Origin: Nocardioides kongjuensis
GTDB lineage: Bacteria; Actinomycetota; Actinomycetes; Propionibacteriales; Nocardioidaceae
Assembly (NCBI RefSeq): GCF_013409625.1
Contig: NZ_JACCBF010000001.1
Span: 3,351,001 to 3,415,000, forward strand
Direction of reading: 5' to 3'
DNA length: 64,000 nt
Shown here: piece by piece, positions 35,030 through 44,404 of the stretch
Position numbering within the stretch: the stretch's first letter is position 1
How the letters are laid out: each line of letters starts with the position of its first letter
Notes under the pieces: generated by a model
Database searches by the model: none
Told to the model about the DNA's origin: nothing
Seen by the model: only the letters and a program-made list of their open reading frames with translations
Translations under genes and position numbers: made by a program

Positions 35030-36202
35030 ATGCCTCCTGCTGCCCGACGCGTCGCCGGGATGGGTACGACCATCTTCGCCGAGATGTCCGCCCTCGCCGT
35101 CCGGACCGGCTCGGTCAACCTCGGCCAGGGCTTCCCCGACACCGACGGGCCGGCCGTCATCCTCGACGCGGCCGTCGCAGCGGTGCGCGGTGGCGCGAAC
35201 CAGTACGCCCCCGGCCCCGGCGTCCCCGCCCTGCGCGAGGCGATCGCCCGGCACCAGCAGCGCCGCTACGGCATCGAGCTCGACCCGGACCGGCAGGTCG
35301 TGGTGACCACCGGCTGCACCGAGGCGATCGCGGGCGCCCTGCTCGGGCTGGTCGACCCGGGCGACGAGGTCGTCGTGCTCGAGCCCTACTACGACTCCTA
35401 CACGGCGATGATCGACTTCGCCGGTGGCGTACGACGGCCGGTCACCCTGCGCGCACCGGACTTCCGGCTCGACCCGGCCGAGCTCGAGGCCGCGGTGACG
35501 GGGCGGACCAAGCTGATCCTGCTCAACACGCCCCACAACCCCACGGGCCGGGTGCTCGACGGCGACGAGCTGGCCGCGGTCGCCCGGGTGGCGATCGCCC
35601 ACGACCTGCTGGTCGTGACCGACGAGGTCTACGAGCACCTCACCTTCGACGGCCGCCCGCACGTGCCGATCTCGACGCTGCCGGGCATGGCCGAGCGCAC
35701 CCTCACCCTCTCCAGCGCCGGGAAGTCCTGGTCGGTGACCGGGTGGAAGGTCGGCTGGGCGAGCGGCCCGGCCGAGCTGGTGGCGGCGGTGACCGCGGCC
35801 AAGCAGTGGCTGACCTTCACCTCGGGCGCGCCGCTGCAGCCGGCCGTGGCCGCGGCCCTCGACGCCGGCGACGACTTCCCGTCCGGGCTGGCCCGCGACC
35901 TGCAGGCCCAGCGGGACCAGCTGGTGGGCGGGTTGAGGGCGGCCGGCCTGACGACGTACGTGCCCGAGGGGACCTACTTCGCGACCACCGACGTGAGCGA
36001 GCTCGGCTGGACCAGCGGCGGCGACTTCTGCCGGGCGCTGCCCGAGCGGGCCGGCGTCGTCGCGATCCCGTCGGAGGTCTTCTACGACGACCCGGACGCC
36101 CCCGGCAGCGGCCGCCACCTGGTCCGGTGGGCGTTCTGCAAGAAGCCGGAGGTCATCGCCGAGGCGGTACGCCGGCTCGGCGCGGCCGACCTGCGGGCCT
36201 GA
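35030..36202 (+). CDS. class I/II PLP-dependent aminotransferase
   Basis: The 390-residue enzyme starts MPPAARRVAGMGTTIFAEMS. NLGQGFPDTDGP near residue 30, NTPHNPTGRVLDGDEL and the PLP lysine block LTLSSAGKSWSVTGWKVGWA are all present. These fit the fold-type I subgroup that includes kynurenine/methionine aminotransferases (YbdL-like) and succinyldiaminopimelate aminotransferase; the substrate cannot be decided from sequence alone. Its stop faces the membrane-protein gene across 9 bases. Confidence 0.92.
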   Translation: MPPAARRVAGMGTTIFAEMSALAVRTGSVNLGQGFPDTDGPAVILDAAVAAVRGGANQYAPGPGVPALREAIARHQQRRYGIELDPDRQVVVTTGCTEAIAGALLGLVDPGDEVVVLEPYYDSYTAMIDFAGGVRRPVTLRAPDFRLDPAELEAAVTGRTKLILLNTPHNPTGRVLDGDELAAVARVAIAHDLLVVTDEVYEHLTFDGRPHVPISTLPGMAERTLTLSSAGKSWSVTGWKVGWASGPAELVAAVTAAKQWLTFTSGAPLQPAVAAALDAGDDFPSGLARDLQAQRDQLVGGLRAAGLTTYVPEGTYFATTDVSELGWTSGGDFCRALPERAGVVAIPSEVFYDDPDAPGSGRHLVRWAFCKKPEVIAEAVRRLGAADLRA

Positions 36203-36211
36203 CGCCGGGGC

Positions 36212-37285
36212 TCAGCGCCCGGCGTACCATCGCGCGACCTCGGGTCGCAGCAGCAGGCTGGTGGCGCCGGCGAGGGCAGCGACCAGGATGACCAGGGGCC
36301 AGGCGCCGAGCGCGAGGAAGAGCGAGGCCGCGGCGCCGCTCCCGGCGCCGATGGCCAGCACGATCCGGGCCCAGTTCTGGCCGACGAACGCGAGCGCGGC
36401 GAGCACGATCGCGCCCAGCGCGCACGCCGTGACGCCGGCGAGGAGCACGTAGATGCCGGCGACCAGGTCCTGCTCGGTGACCTGCGAGCGGTCGATCCAG
36501 GACGGCTGGTCCTTCATCACCTCGGCGAACAGCTTCTCGCTGTTGGCCGACACGTAGGCGACCATCCCCGCGACCAGCAGCACGATCGTGACCGCGACGA
36601 CGCAGGTGATCGCGCACGCCGCGACCAGGGCGGGCGGTCGGGCACCGACCACGGGTCCGCGCGCCGGCGGGGCGACCCCGGTGACGGGACCGGCCACCGG
36701 TCCGGGGAGGTGACCCGGCTGGCGCACCGGGTGGTCCACGGGCCGGCTCGGCTGGCTCGGCTGGCTCGGCTGGTCGAACCGGGACGGTGGGACGGGGCGC
36801 GTCGCGGACCTGATCGCGTTCAACCGGGCGGCCTGGCGCTCCTCGAGGCGCTGGGCCCAGGGCCGGCCGGCGTACCAGTCCCGGGTGGGCTGCAGCCACA
36901 GCAGCACGATCCCGGCGAGCACCATCGGGGCCAGGAAGCCCGCCGTGGCGAGGCCGCCGACGAACAGGAGCGGCGAGAGCGCGGTCAGCGCGACCCGGGC
37001 GCTCGCCGAGCGCTTGAAGACCTGGATGCCGAGGATCGCCGACGCCGTGGCCGCCCCCGCGCCGACCATGCAGAGCACCCGGATCATCGTCGCGAGCCCG
37101 TCGGCGTCGAGCCCGAGGTCGGCCGTCATCGGCTCGGTGAGGACCTTCTGCAGCTCCTCCTGCACCGCGAGGGTGTGGAGGGTGGAGATCCGCTGCCACG
37201 CGGCGAGCACGACGAACACCGACCCGCCGATGATCAGCGCGCCCGCCAGCGTCGCCTGTCCCGGCCGGGGCTGCTCCTCGCTCAT
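36212..37285 (-). CDS. multi-pass membrane protein of unknown function
   Basis: This 357-residue protein has three or four helices in each half, separated by a long Pro-rich cytoplasmic linker (about 155-220) with a short repeat FDQPSQPSQPSRP. Helices include TLAGALIIGGSVFVVLAAW near residue 12 and VVAVTIVLLVAGMVAYVSA near residue 235. Between the later helices is KLFAEVMKDQPSWIDRSQVT, a conserved-looking soluble loop. No family is recognised. It lies between clpB and the aminotransferase gene and has its own start at ATG 37285. Confidence 0.8.
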   Translation of the reverse strand: MSEEQPRPGQATLAGALIIGGSVFVVLAAWQRISTLHTLAVQEELQKVLTEPMTADLGLDADGLATMIRVLCMVGAGAATASAILGIQVFKRSASARVALTALSPLLFVGGLATAGFLAPMVLAGIVLLWLQPTRDWYAGRPWAQRLEERQAARLNAIRSATRPVPPSRFDQPSQPSQPSRPVDHPVRQPGHLPGPVAGPVTGVAPPARGPVVGARPPALVAACAITCVVAVTIVLLVAGMVAYVSANSEKLFAEVMKDQPSWIDRSQVTEQDLVAGIYVLLAGVTACALGAIVLAALAFVGQNWARIVLAIGAGSGAAASLFLALGAWPLVILVAALAGATSLLLRPEVARWYAGR

Positions 37286-37365
37286 GGCCCCATTCCACCA
37301 GACCGGCCCACACGCCGTACTTCCTCACCGCTGTTGCCGCTTCCTGCCCGTTGCAAAGGGCAAGA

Positions 37366-37403
37366 GGCGCGGGAATCACCGCTTCAGCGGCGATTCCCGC
37401 GCC
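37366..37403 (-). terminator. long hairpin downstream of clpB
   Basis: GGCGCGGGAATC (37366-37377) pairs perfectly with GATTCCCGCGCC (37392-37403). An inner CCGC-TTCA-GCGG stem-loop continues it across one mismatch. It starts 9 bases after the clpB stop on the leftward strand, so it is most likely the clpB terminator. Confidence 0.75.
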
Positions 37404-37411
37404 CCGCGACC

Positions 37412-40003
37412 TCAGCCCGCGAGCACCAGCCCGTCCTCACCCCGGTCGACGGTGACCGAGCCACCGTCGGTGACCTCACCGCTGATCAGCAGCCGGGCGA
37501 GCGGGTCGCCGATGGCGGTCTGGATCAGGCGGCGCAGCGGGCGGGCGCCGTAGGCCGGGTCGTAGCCGGTCTCGGCCAGCCAGGCTCGCGCCTCGGGCGT
37601 CACCGAGAGCGAGATCCGGCGAGCGGAGAGCCGCGCCTCCAGCGAGCGGAGCAGCAGCTCGACGATCTCGGCCAGGTCCTCACGGGACAGGGCGTCGAAG
37701 GTGACGATCTCGTCGAGACGGTTGAGGAACTCCGGCTTGAACGCCTGCCGCACCACACCCATCACCGACTCCTTCTGGACCTCCGGCGAGAGCGACGGGT
37801 CGACCAGGAACTGCGAGCCCAGGTTGGAGGTGAGGATCAGGATCGTGTTGCGGAAGTCGACCGTGCGCCCCTGGCCGTCGGTCAGACGACCGTCGTCGAG
37901 CACCTGCAGCAGGATGTCGAAGACCTCGGGGTGCGCCTTCTCGACCTCGTCGAGCAGCACGACGGAGTACGGACGCCGGCGCACCGCCTCGGTGAGCTGG
38001 CCGCCCTCGTCGTACCCGACGTAGCCCGGAGGGGCACCGACGAGGCGCGCGACGGAGTGCTTCTCGGCGTACTCGCTCATGTCGATGCGCACGATCGCCC
38101 GGTCGTCGTCGAACAGGAAGTCCGCGAGCGACTTGGCCAGCTCGGTCTTGCCGACACCCGTCGGGCCGAGGAACAGGAACGACCCGGTCGGCCGGTTGGG
38201 GTCGGAGATCCCGGCCCGCGCCCGGCGTACGGCGTCGCTGACGGCGCGCACCGCGTCGGCCTGGCCGATCAGGCGGGCGCCGATGACCTGCTCCATGTCG
38301 AGCAGCTTGGCGGTCTCCCCCTGCAGCAGGCGTCCGGTGGGGATGCCGGTCCAGGCCTCGACGACCTCGGCGACCTGGGTCGCCCCGACCTCCTCGCCGA
38401 CCAGCTTCTCGCTGGGGTCGACGGTGTCCTCGGCGGCCTCGACGGCCTTGATCTGCTGCTCGAGCGCGGGGATCTGGCCGTAGAGGATCTCGCTGGCGCC
38501 GGCGAGGTTGCCCTCGCGGGTCAGCTTGTCGGCCTCGACGCGCAGCTGGTCGAGCTGACGGCGCAGCACGCCCTCGCCCTCCAGCTCGGCCTTCTCCCGC
38601 TCCCAGCGGGCCTCGAGCCCGCGCAGCTCCTCCTCCTTGTCGGCGAGGTCGGCGCGCAGCGCCTCCAGCCGCTCGCGCGAGGCGTCGTCGGACTCCTTGG
38701 CGAGTGCGAACTCCTCCATCTTGAGCCGGTCGACCTGGCGGCGGAGCTGGTCGATCTCCTCGGGGGAGGACTCGATCTCCATCCGCAGCCGGGACGCGGC
38801 CTCGTCGACCAGGTCGATCGCCTTGTCGGGGAGCTGGCGGCCGGAGATGTAGCGGTCGGACAGGGTCGCGGCGGCGACCAGTGCGGCGTCGGTGATCCGC
38901 ACGCCGTGGTGGGCCTCGTACTTCTCCTGGATGCCGCGCAGGATCTGGATGGTGTCCTCGACCGAGGGCTCACCGACGAAGACCTGCTGGAAGCGGCGCT
39001 CCAGGGCAGGGTCCTTCTCGATCGACTCGCGGTACTCGTCGAGCGTGGTCGCACCGATCATGTGCAGCTCGCCGCGGGCCAGCATCGGCTTGAGCATGTT
39101 GCCGGCGTCCATCTGGCTGTCGCCGCCGGCGCCCGCGCCGACGACGGTGTGCAGCTCGTCGATGAAGGTGATGACCTGGCCCTCGGACTGCTTGATCTCG
39201 TCGAGGACGGCCTTGAGCCGCTCCTCGAACTCGCCGCGGTACTTCGCGCCCGCGACCATGCCCATCAGGTCGAGCGAGAGCACCCGCTTGCCCTTGAGGG
39301 AGTCGGGTACGTCGCCGGCGACCACGCGCTGCGCGAGGCCCTCGACGACGGCGGTCTTGCCGACGCCGGGCTCACCGATGAGCACCGGGTTGTTCTTGGT
39401 ACGACGGCTGAGCACCTGCACCACGCGGCGGATCTCCTGGTCCCGGCCGATGACCGGGTCCAGCTTGCCCTCCTCGGCGGCGGCCGTGAGGTCGACGGAG
39501 TACTTCTCCAGCGCCTCGTAGGTCGCCTCGGCGTCCTGCGACGTCACGCGCCGGTTGCCGCGGACGGCGGTCAGGGACTCGCGCAGCGCGTCGGCGCTCA
39601 GGCCCGCCTCGCCCAGCACCTGCTGGGCGGAGGACTCGACGGTGGCGAGCGCGATCAGCAGGTGCTCGGTCGCGACGTACTCGTCCTTCATCGACCGGGC
39701 CAGGTCCAGGGCGGACGCGAGCACCCGGGTCAGCGCGGCCGATCCCGCCGGCTGCTGCACGGTGGCGCCGCTGGCGCGCGGCAGCCCGTCGCGGGCCGCG
39801 GAGGCGGCGTGGACCAGCGCCGAGACGTCGACGCCGGCCTTGGCCACGAGGTGGGCGGCGGTGCCGTCCTCCTGCAGCAGCAGGGCGACGAGCAGGTGGA
39901 TCGGCTCGACGTTGGTGTTGCCCGCCGTGGTCGCGGCGAGCTGGGCGGCCTCGATCGCCTCGCGGCTGCGCGTGGTGAACTTGTCGGCCCCGAATTGGCT
40001 CAT
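37412..40003 (-). CDS. clpB: ATP-dependent disaggregase ClpB
   Basis: ClpB resolubilises protein aggregates together with DnaK/DnaJ/GrpE. The 863 residues hold, in order, the Clp-N domain, AAA-1 with Walker [10 protein letters not shown] and Walker [11 protein letters not shown], the coiled-coil M-domain (about 405-525), and AAA-2 with [11 protein letters not shown] and [13 protein letters not shown]. The C-terminal D2 small domain ends [15 protein letters not shown]. Upstream lies a HAIR operator, so the heat-shock repressor HspR, encoded at 52932-53363, probably controls it. Confidence 0.97.
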   Translation of the reverse strand: MSQFGADKFTTRSREAIEAAQLAATTAGNTNVEPIHLLVALLLQEDGTAAHLVAKAGVDVSALVHAASAARDGLPRASGATVQQPAGSAALTRVLASALDLARSMKDEYVATEHLLIALATVESSAQQVLGEAGLSADALRESLTAVRGNRRVTSQDAEATYEALEKYSVDLTAAAEEGKLDPVIGRDQEIRRVVQVLSRRTKNNPVLIGEPGVGKTAVVEGLAQRVVAGDVPDSLKGKRVLSLDLMGMVAGAKYRGEFEERLKAVLDEIKQSEGQVITFIDELHTVVGAGAGGDSQMDAGNMLKPMLARGELHMIGATTLDEYRESIEKDPALERRFQQVFVGEPSVEDTIQILRGIQEKYEAHHGVRITDAALVAAATLSDRYISGRQLPDKAIDLVDEAASRLRMEIESSPEEIDQLRRQVDRLKMEEFALAKESDDASRERLEALRADLADKEEELRGLEARWEREKAELEGEGVLRRQLDQLRVEADKLTREGNLAGASEILYGQIPALEQQIKAVEAAEDTVDPSEKLVGEEVGATQVAEVVEAWTGIPTGRLLQGETAKLLDMEQVIGARLIGQADAVRAVSDAVRRARAGISDPNRPTGSFLFLGPTGVGKTELAKSLADFLFDDDRAIVRIDMSEYAEKHSVARLVGAPPGYVGYDEGGQLTEAVRRRPYSVVLLDEVEKAHPEVFDILLQVLDDGRLTDGQGRTVDFRNTILILTSNLGSQFLVDPSLSPEVQKESVMGVVRQAFKPEFLNRLDEIVTFDALSREDLAEIVELLLRSLEARLSARRISLSVTPEARAWLAETGYDPAYGARPLRRLIQTAIGDPLARLLISGEVTDGGSVTVDRGEDGLVLAG

Positions 40004-40075
40004 GCGTGCTCCTCGAGAGTGTCTGGGTTCATCTTGGCCGGAATGCTCCGGCCGGTCATCAGGTCAAACGTCCCG

Positions 40076-40102
40076 AAAGTTGAGTCTGTTCCACTCAACT
40101 TT
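40076..40102. promoter_or_regulatory. HAIR (HspR-associated inverted repeat) upstream of clpB
   Basis: AAAGTTGAGT (40076-40085) and ACTCAACTTT (40093-40102) are perfect inverted arms around a 7-base spacer. The core, GTTGAGT-N7-ACTCAAC, closely matches the HAIR consensus CTTGAGT-N7-ACTCAAG. It lies 73 bp before the clpB start, a usual operator position. Confidence 0.88.
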
Positions 40103-40234
40103 GGGATGGTCCGGGTGTCCCGCGTCACACCGGTCCCGTTTACCGGGCCGACGAGGTGGTAGGCCACAGGTGTCCCCCTGACATCTCTGGCGCCCGGCCA
40201 GGCCGTGCGCCATCTCGGAAAGCAAGGTCCCGTC

Positions 40235-41707
40235 GTGGTCGATTCAGCAGTGCTTGCCAGATTCCCCGGCCTCCACGCCCGCCTGGGCGAGTACAAACGG
40301 GCCGCCATCGACGCCATGATGAAGAGCGGCGGGTGGACCGTCGAGGAGACGCAGTACACCCAGAACTCCACGACGTCCTACTACTGGGCCGACCGGCCCG
40401 GCCCCGACGGCGAGGGCGGCGGCAAGGGCGGGTGGTCCAACGACCTCCCGCAGACCGGCGAGGACGACTACACCGGGTCCTTCAACGCCGTGCGGGCGCG
40501 TTGCGACGAGATCTGGGACCGCTGGCTGTCCTCCAACACCGACCAGGCGAGTGCGACGCAGGCCGTGAACGCGCTGGCCGAGGCGCACGCGATCATCGCC
40601 GCCGAGGGCACGGTCGTCGACGGGAGCTCGGAGGGCACCGGCACGATCAACGTCGAGTTCGAGGACCTCGCGGCCATCGTCAGCGAGCACCACGTGTCGG
40701 GCGGGCTCTTCGACGCGTTCCGCAAGGACTTCCTGTTCAAGCTCGACGACGTGACCGGCAACATCGACGCGCTGCTGATCAAGGTGGGCGGCGCGGCCTG
40801 CGCGGAGCTCGCCGTGTGGGCCGAGCAGAAGTGCACCGCGGTCCTGCTCTTCGAGAACAGCCTCGCCAAGCTGAACGCCGCCCGGACGGCCAGCAGCGCC
40901 AGCTGGGAGACCTTCTTCAAGATCGCCGGCTGGGCGGTCGCCGGCGGCTCGGCGTTCATCAGCGGGGGCGCCAGCGCTGCCCTCGGGCTCGCGTCGGTCG
41001 CCGTCAGCGTCGGCGCGGACGTCACGAAGACCCCCGTGCCCGAGCCCAAGACCGAGTACGAGTCGATCATGAGCACCGTCGAGAAGGCCAAGGCGGACCT
41101 GGTGACCGCGATCGACACCGAGCTCGCGGCGATCCGCGACGACTGCACCGCCGTCGCGGACATCGGGTCGACCGGCCCCAACACCAAGGCCAAGTACCAG
41201 ATCGACGACCCGGCGACCAAGGAGCACGAGGGCGAGCTGACCGTGACCGACGGCTCCCAGCTCGGCGCCGGTATCTCGTTCGACCTCGACAAGGTCAGCC
41301 GCATCTGGACCAGCGTGCTGCCGAACGTCGCCTCGAGCCTCGGCAAGACCGGCTCGCAGTTCGCGAAGGCCGAGTACCCCCACGACGGGTTCGTGTGCCT
41401 CGGGCTCCCCACGAGCGGCGACTTCGGCGCGCTCGCCGCCTACGACAGCGCCCTGCAGCTGCTCATCGAGCTGGTCGGCCTCCTCAAGCAGGACGTCACC
41501 AACGCCGCCGACAACCTGGAGCTCGGCGTACGCGACCTGAACAACCAGGACGCCGCCTCCCAGGCGGCGCTCGACGGCCTGCAGAAGAGGATCAAGGACC
41601 AGCAGAAGTACACGCCCTGGGACACGACGGACGGTCACCAGCACCAGCCCGGCGACGAGGTCCACCACCCGCCGCCGCCCCGCCGCGGGGGCCGCTACAT
41701 CGAGTGA
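40235..41707 (+). CDS. large uncharacterised protein, possible secretion-system substrate
   Basis: This 490-residue protein is not in a family I recognise. The first 120 residues are helical with W-rich spots (GWTVEETQYTQ, YYWADRP, DEIWDRWL). A Gly/Ala-rich hydrophobic stretch at about 235-262 (WAVAGGSAFISGGASAALGL) looks like a glycine-zipper membrane hairpin. A helical region follows, and the C-terminus is His/Pro-rich (GHQHQPGDEVHHPPPP). The overall plan resembles WXG/ESX-type or pore-forming proteins, but no export motif was found. The start is GTG 40235, with AAGG about 9 bases upstream. It has no obvious immunity or chaperone partner. Confidence 0.7.
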   Translation: MVDSAVLARFPGLHARLGEYKRAAIDAMMKSGGWTVEETQYTQNSTTSYYWADRPGPDGEGGGKGGWSNDLPQTGEDDYTGSFNAVRARCDEIWDRWLSSNTDQASATQAVNALAEAHAIIAAEGTVVDGSSEGTGTINVEFEDLAAIVSEHHVSGGLFDAFRKDFLFKLDDVTGNIDALLIKVGGAACAELAVWAEQKCTAVLLFENSLAKLNAARTASSASWETFFKIAGWAVAGGSAFISGGASAALGLASVAVSVGADVTKTPVPEPKTEYESIMSTVEKAKADLVTAIDTELAAIRDDCTAVADIGSTGPNTKAKYQIDDPATKEHEGELTVTDGSQLGAGISFDLDKVSRIWTSVLPNVASSLGKTGSQFAKAEYPHDGFVCLGLPTSGDFGALAAYDSALQLLIELVGLLKQDVTNAADNLELGVRDLNNQDAASQAALDGLQKRIKDQQKYTPWDTTDGHQHQPGDEVHHPPPPRRGGRYIE

Positions 41708-41727
41708 GCGTCGTGAGCCGGGCCCGA

Positions 41728-41768
41728 CGTGGCGGGTGGACAGGTCTCGGGCTCATCCACCCGCCACG
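41728..41768 (+). terminator. hairpin downstream of the large uncharacterised gene
   Basis: CGTGGCGGGTGGA (41728-41740) pairs perfectly with TCCACCCGCCACG (41756-41768) around a 15-base loop, 21 bases after the stop. The remaining 200 bp before the XRE gene contain no other structure I would defend. Confidence 0.6.
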
Positions 41769-41967
41769 AGTCGCGGCGGGTCGTCGCGGTCGACCCGGGC
41801 CGTCCTCCTGGTCCCCGGAGCAGGAACGCGACCCCACATCGCGCTGGCCACAGGGTCGACCGCGCCAAGGACAACGTGGCACGCCCGGTGTCCTCTAAAG
41901 CGATTGTTTCGGTCCGGACTCGTCGTGAAACGCAGCGATCGCCCCCTGCGGGCGGCACCATGACGAC

Positions 41968-43455
41968 GTGGCTCGGCACACCGATGAGATCGACGACCCG
42001 TCCCCGCTGGCCGGGGCGCGGATCGACGTCGCCGCGCGGATCGGGTGGTTGCTGCGGTCGAGCCGGGTCTCCGCTGGAGTGCCGCTGCGGGAGTTCGCGG
42101 CGCGCAGCGGCGGCGGACTGTCGCCCGCCACGCTGTCCCGGGTCGAGACCACCGGGCGGCGCAGCGGCGCGATGGCGGCGGCGTACGAGCGGGCGCTCGG
42201 GCTGCCCCACGGGCACCTGCGGGCGCCGATCGACGTGCTGTGCCGGACCTTCGCCTACGCCCCTGCCGACACCGACCCCTACGTCCCCGAGCCCACGCTC
42301 ACGGGCTTCACGGAGGCGGTCGACGCCGTGCAGTCCGCCGAACCGGACGCGCAGGACTGGCTGCGCTTCGCCGAGTACCACGTGCTCACGTCGTTCGGGA
42401 TGCCGGCGCACACGATCCGCCCGCTGGTCGTCCGCCTCACCGACGAGCTGGGCCGCGCCGCGGGGCTGGCCTACCAGCTGCGCTACGAGGCGTTGAGCAA
42501 GCTGCGCTGCAGCCCGTACGCCGACGTCGTCGGCCAGGCGATCCGCGAGGCGGTCGAGCAGCCGGGCATGCAGCGCCCCGCCGACCTGCTCAGCGCGATC
42601 ACCGAGCTGCCCACCCCCGACCTGGTCACCTGGTGCGGCGAGCTGCTCTCCGACGAGTCCTGGGTCATCGCGCGGGCGGGGTGCCTCGGCATCCAGAACA
42701 TGCGCAGCGTCGGCGGCCTGCGCCGCTCCGACTGGCTCCCGCTGGTCCCGGTGTACGCCGCCGCGTGCGACGCCGCCGTCGGCGACCCGCTGCGTCAGCC
42801 GATCCTCAGCGCCACCCTGGCCGGCTGCCCGCCGGAGTTCCGCGCGGCCGTCCGCAGCGCCCTCACCGGACCGCTCGTCGAGCCGCGCCGCGCCGCCGCC
42901 TGGACCCGGACCCGGCGCAACCACCACTACACGTACGCCGCCACGCTGGCCGCGGAGATCGCCGACGGCCATGCGGGGGAGGCGATGCTGGCCCGGTTGC
43001 TGTTCGAGGTGCTCTACGACTTCCGGGCGACGCACGTGACGACGTCGTCCTTCCTCCTCGTCGCCTCGCCGTTCGCCGACCGGGTCCGCGAGGCGATCTG
43101 CCGCTCGGCGCTGGAGGGGCCGGACGAGACGACCCGGCACGGCGCCGCCTTCGCCTTCGCGAACCTGATGATCCCCTTCGACTCGGCCGACCCGGCGCCC
43201 TGGCTGGCCTCCGACGACCCGGTCCTGCGCGGAGCCGGGCTCAGCATCTGCGGCTTCGCCGGCGTGCCGCTGGAGCGCGGCCTGCTCCACGAGCTGGTCC
43301 GGCGCGAGGACCAGGTCGGCTACGAGGCGATGTTCGCGGCGGGCATGTCCCAGCAGCCGGAGCTGGCCGAGCTCGCCACCGACGCGACCCTCCCGGCCTC
43401 CACCCGGGCCGCCGCAGCGTGGTGGCAGCAGGCGGGCGGCCGGATCGTCCGCTGA
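41968..43455 (+). CDS. large XRE-family helix-turn-helix protein
   Basis: The 495-residue protein has an N-terminal lambda-repressor-like HTH: IGWLLRSSRVSAGVPLREFA, SGGGLSPATLSRVETTGRR, then AYERALGLPHGHLRAPIDVL. The other 400 residues are helical with short repeats, including a segment about gene order (AYQLRYEALSKLRCSPYADV), like helical-repeat sensor regions. The C-terminal part has AIRE- and FAFANLMIPF-like helices reminiscent of HEAT repeats. Such large XRE proteins often regulate secondary metabolism or defence genes; the target is unknown. GTG 41968 is the first in-frame start. Confidence 0.78.
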   Translation: MARHTDEIDDPSPLAGARIDVAARIGWLLRSSRVSAGVPLREFAARSGGGLSPATLSRVETTGRRSGAMAAAYERALGLPHGHLRAPIDVLCRTFAYAPADTDPYVPEPTLTGFTEAVDAVQSAEPDAQDWLRFAEYHVLTSFGMPAHTIRPLVVRLTDELGRAAGLAYQLRYEALSKLRCSPYADVVGQAIREAVEQPGMQRPADLLSAITELPTPDLVTWCGELLSDESWVIARAGCLGIQNMRSVGGLRRSDWLPLVPVYAAACDAAVGDPLRQPILSATLAGCPPEFRAAVRSALTGPLVEPRRAAAWTRTRRNHHYTYAATLAAEIADGHAGEAMLARLLFEVLYDFRATHVTTSSFLLVASPFADRVREAICRSALEGPDETTRHGAAFAFANLMIPFDSADPAPWLASDDPVLRGAGLSICGFAGVPLERGLLHELVRREDQVGYEAMFAAGMSQQPELAELATDATLPASTRAAAAWWQQAGGRIVR

Positions 43456-43464
43456 CCGGCTCGC

Positions 43465-44382
43465 TCAGGCCCCGTCGATCTCCGGCGGCGCCTCGTGCTC
43501 GGGCAGGTCCGCGCTGGCGGCGATGTCCTCGTCGACGAGCGCCAGCTTGCAGAACTCCTCACCGAACGGCGTGAGGTGGATGCTGCGCCGCACGACCTTG
43601 GCGAACTTCACCGAGTGCAGCGCAGCGAGCACGTCGGGCTGCGCCTCGAGCACCTGGTACTCCAGGTGGTCGTGGACGGGCTCCCGCGAGAACCACACCA
43701 GGCCCAGCCGGAACAGGTTGTTGAGGTACGACGGCACCTGCTCCAGGTAGCGCAGGCCCGCGCGCGGGCCGACCATGTTGAGGCCCGGGGCGACCAGCTG
43801 GCTGCTGACCATGCCGATCGGCCCGCCGGTGCGGACGTCGACCGAGGGCTGCGGGCCCTTGCTCAGCAGCATCACCAGGATCCGGGCCTCGTCGGGCGCG
43901 AGCTCGTCGAGGATCCGGTCGAACGCCGGGTGCCGGTCGTCGGTGCTCCACACGTCGCGTGAGCGCTCGAGCAGGTCCTTGCCGCGGTCGCGCAGCGACT
44001 GCGGGCGCGACGCGATCACCTGTCCGTCGACGTACGGCGTCGCGACCACCTCGCGGGGCCGGTCCGGGCTGGCGCCCAGCGACTCGCCCGCACGCATCAG
44101 GGCGGTCGCCACGGGCACACCGCCGGAGACCTGCTTGGCGACCTCGCCGAGCGCGCCGACGTAGGACCCGACGTCGCGGATCAGCGAGGCCGCCTCGTCC
44201 CTGCTGGTGACCGCGCGCCCGACCCGCATCCAGTTGCGGGTGGTCGTGCGCAGGCCCCAGCCGGCGGTGTGCAGCGCGGCCGAGCCGGCGACGCGGGCCA
44301 GGCCCGGCAGCGACTCGGCCACCGCGGGACCGGTCAGCGCGGGCAGCCGCGGCAGGCCGTCCTGGTCGAGGTCCTCAGTCAT
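43465..44382 (-). CDS. Abi-alpha (DUF4393-type) family protein, copy A
   Basis: The 305-residue protein has the Abi-alpha C-terminal domain: HPAFDRILDELAPDEARILV, then VDVRTGGPIG, SYLNNLFRLGLVWFS and RSIHLTPFGEEFCKLAL. The N-terminal 130 residues are specific to this copy. Pfam names this family Abi_alpha for a link with abortive phage infection; the activity in this organism is unproven. It follows the DUF445 copy A gene by 22 bases. A paralogue with the same partner lies just upstream (45839-46363). The stop converges with the XRE gene. Confidence 0.8.
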   Translation of the reverse strand: MTEDLDQDGLPRLPALTGPAVAESLPGLARVAGSAALHTAGWGLRTTTRNWMRVGRAVTSRDEAASLIRDVGSYVGALGEVAKQVSGGVPVATALMRAGESLGASPDRPREVVATPYVDGQVIASRPQSLRDRGKDLLERSRDVWSTDDRHPAFDRILDELAPDEARILVMLLSKGPQPSVDVRTGGPIGMVSSQLVAPGLNMVGPRAGLRYLEQVPSYLNNLFRLGLVWFSREPVHDHLEYQVLEAQPDVLAALHSVKFAKVVRRSIHLTPFGEEFCKLALVDEDIAASADLPEHEAPPEIDGA

Positions 44383-44404
44383 CTCAGCCTTCCCTGCTCG
44401 GGCC

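Noticed and set aside
40156..41898. Alternative longer frame overlapping the 490-residue gene.
   Set aside because: The translation is Arg-rich with no family match; the 40235-41707 frame has better amino-acid composition and a ribosome-binding site.
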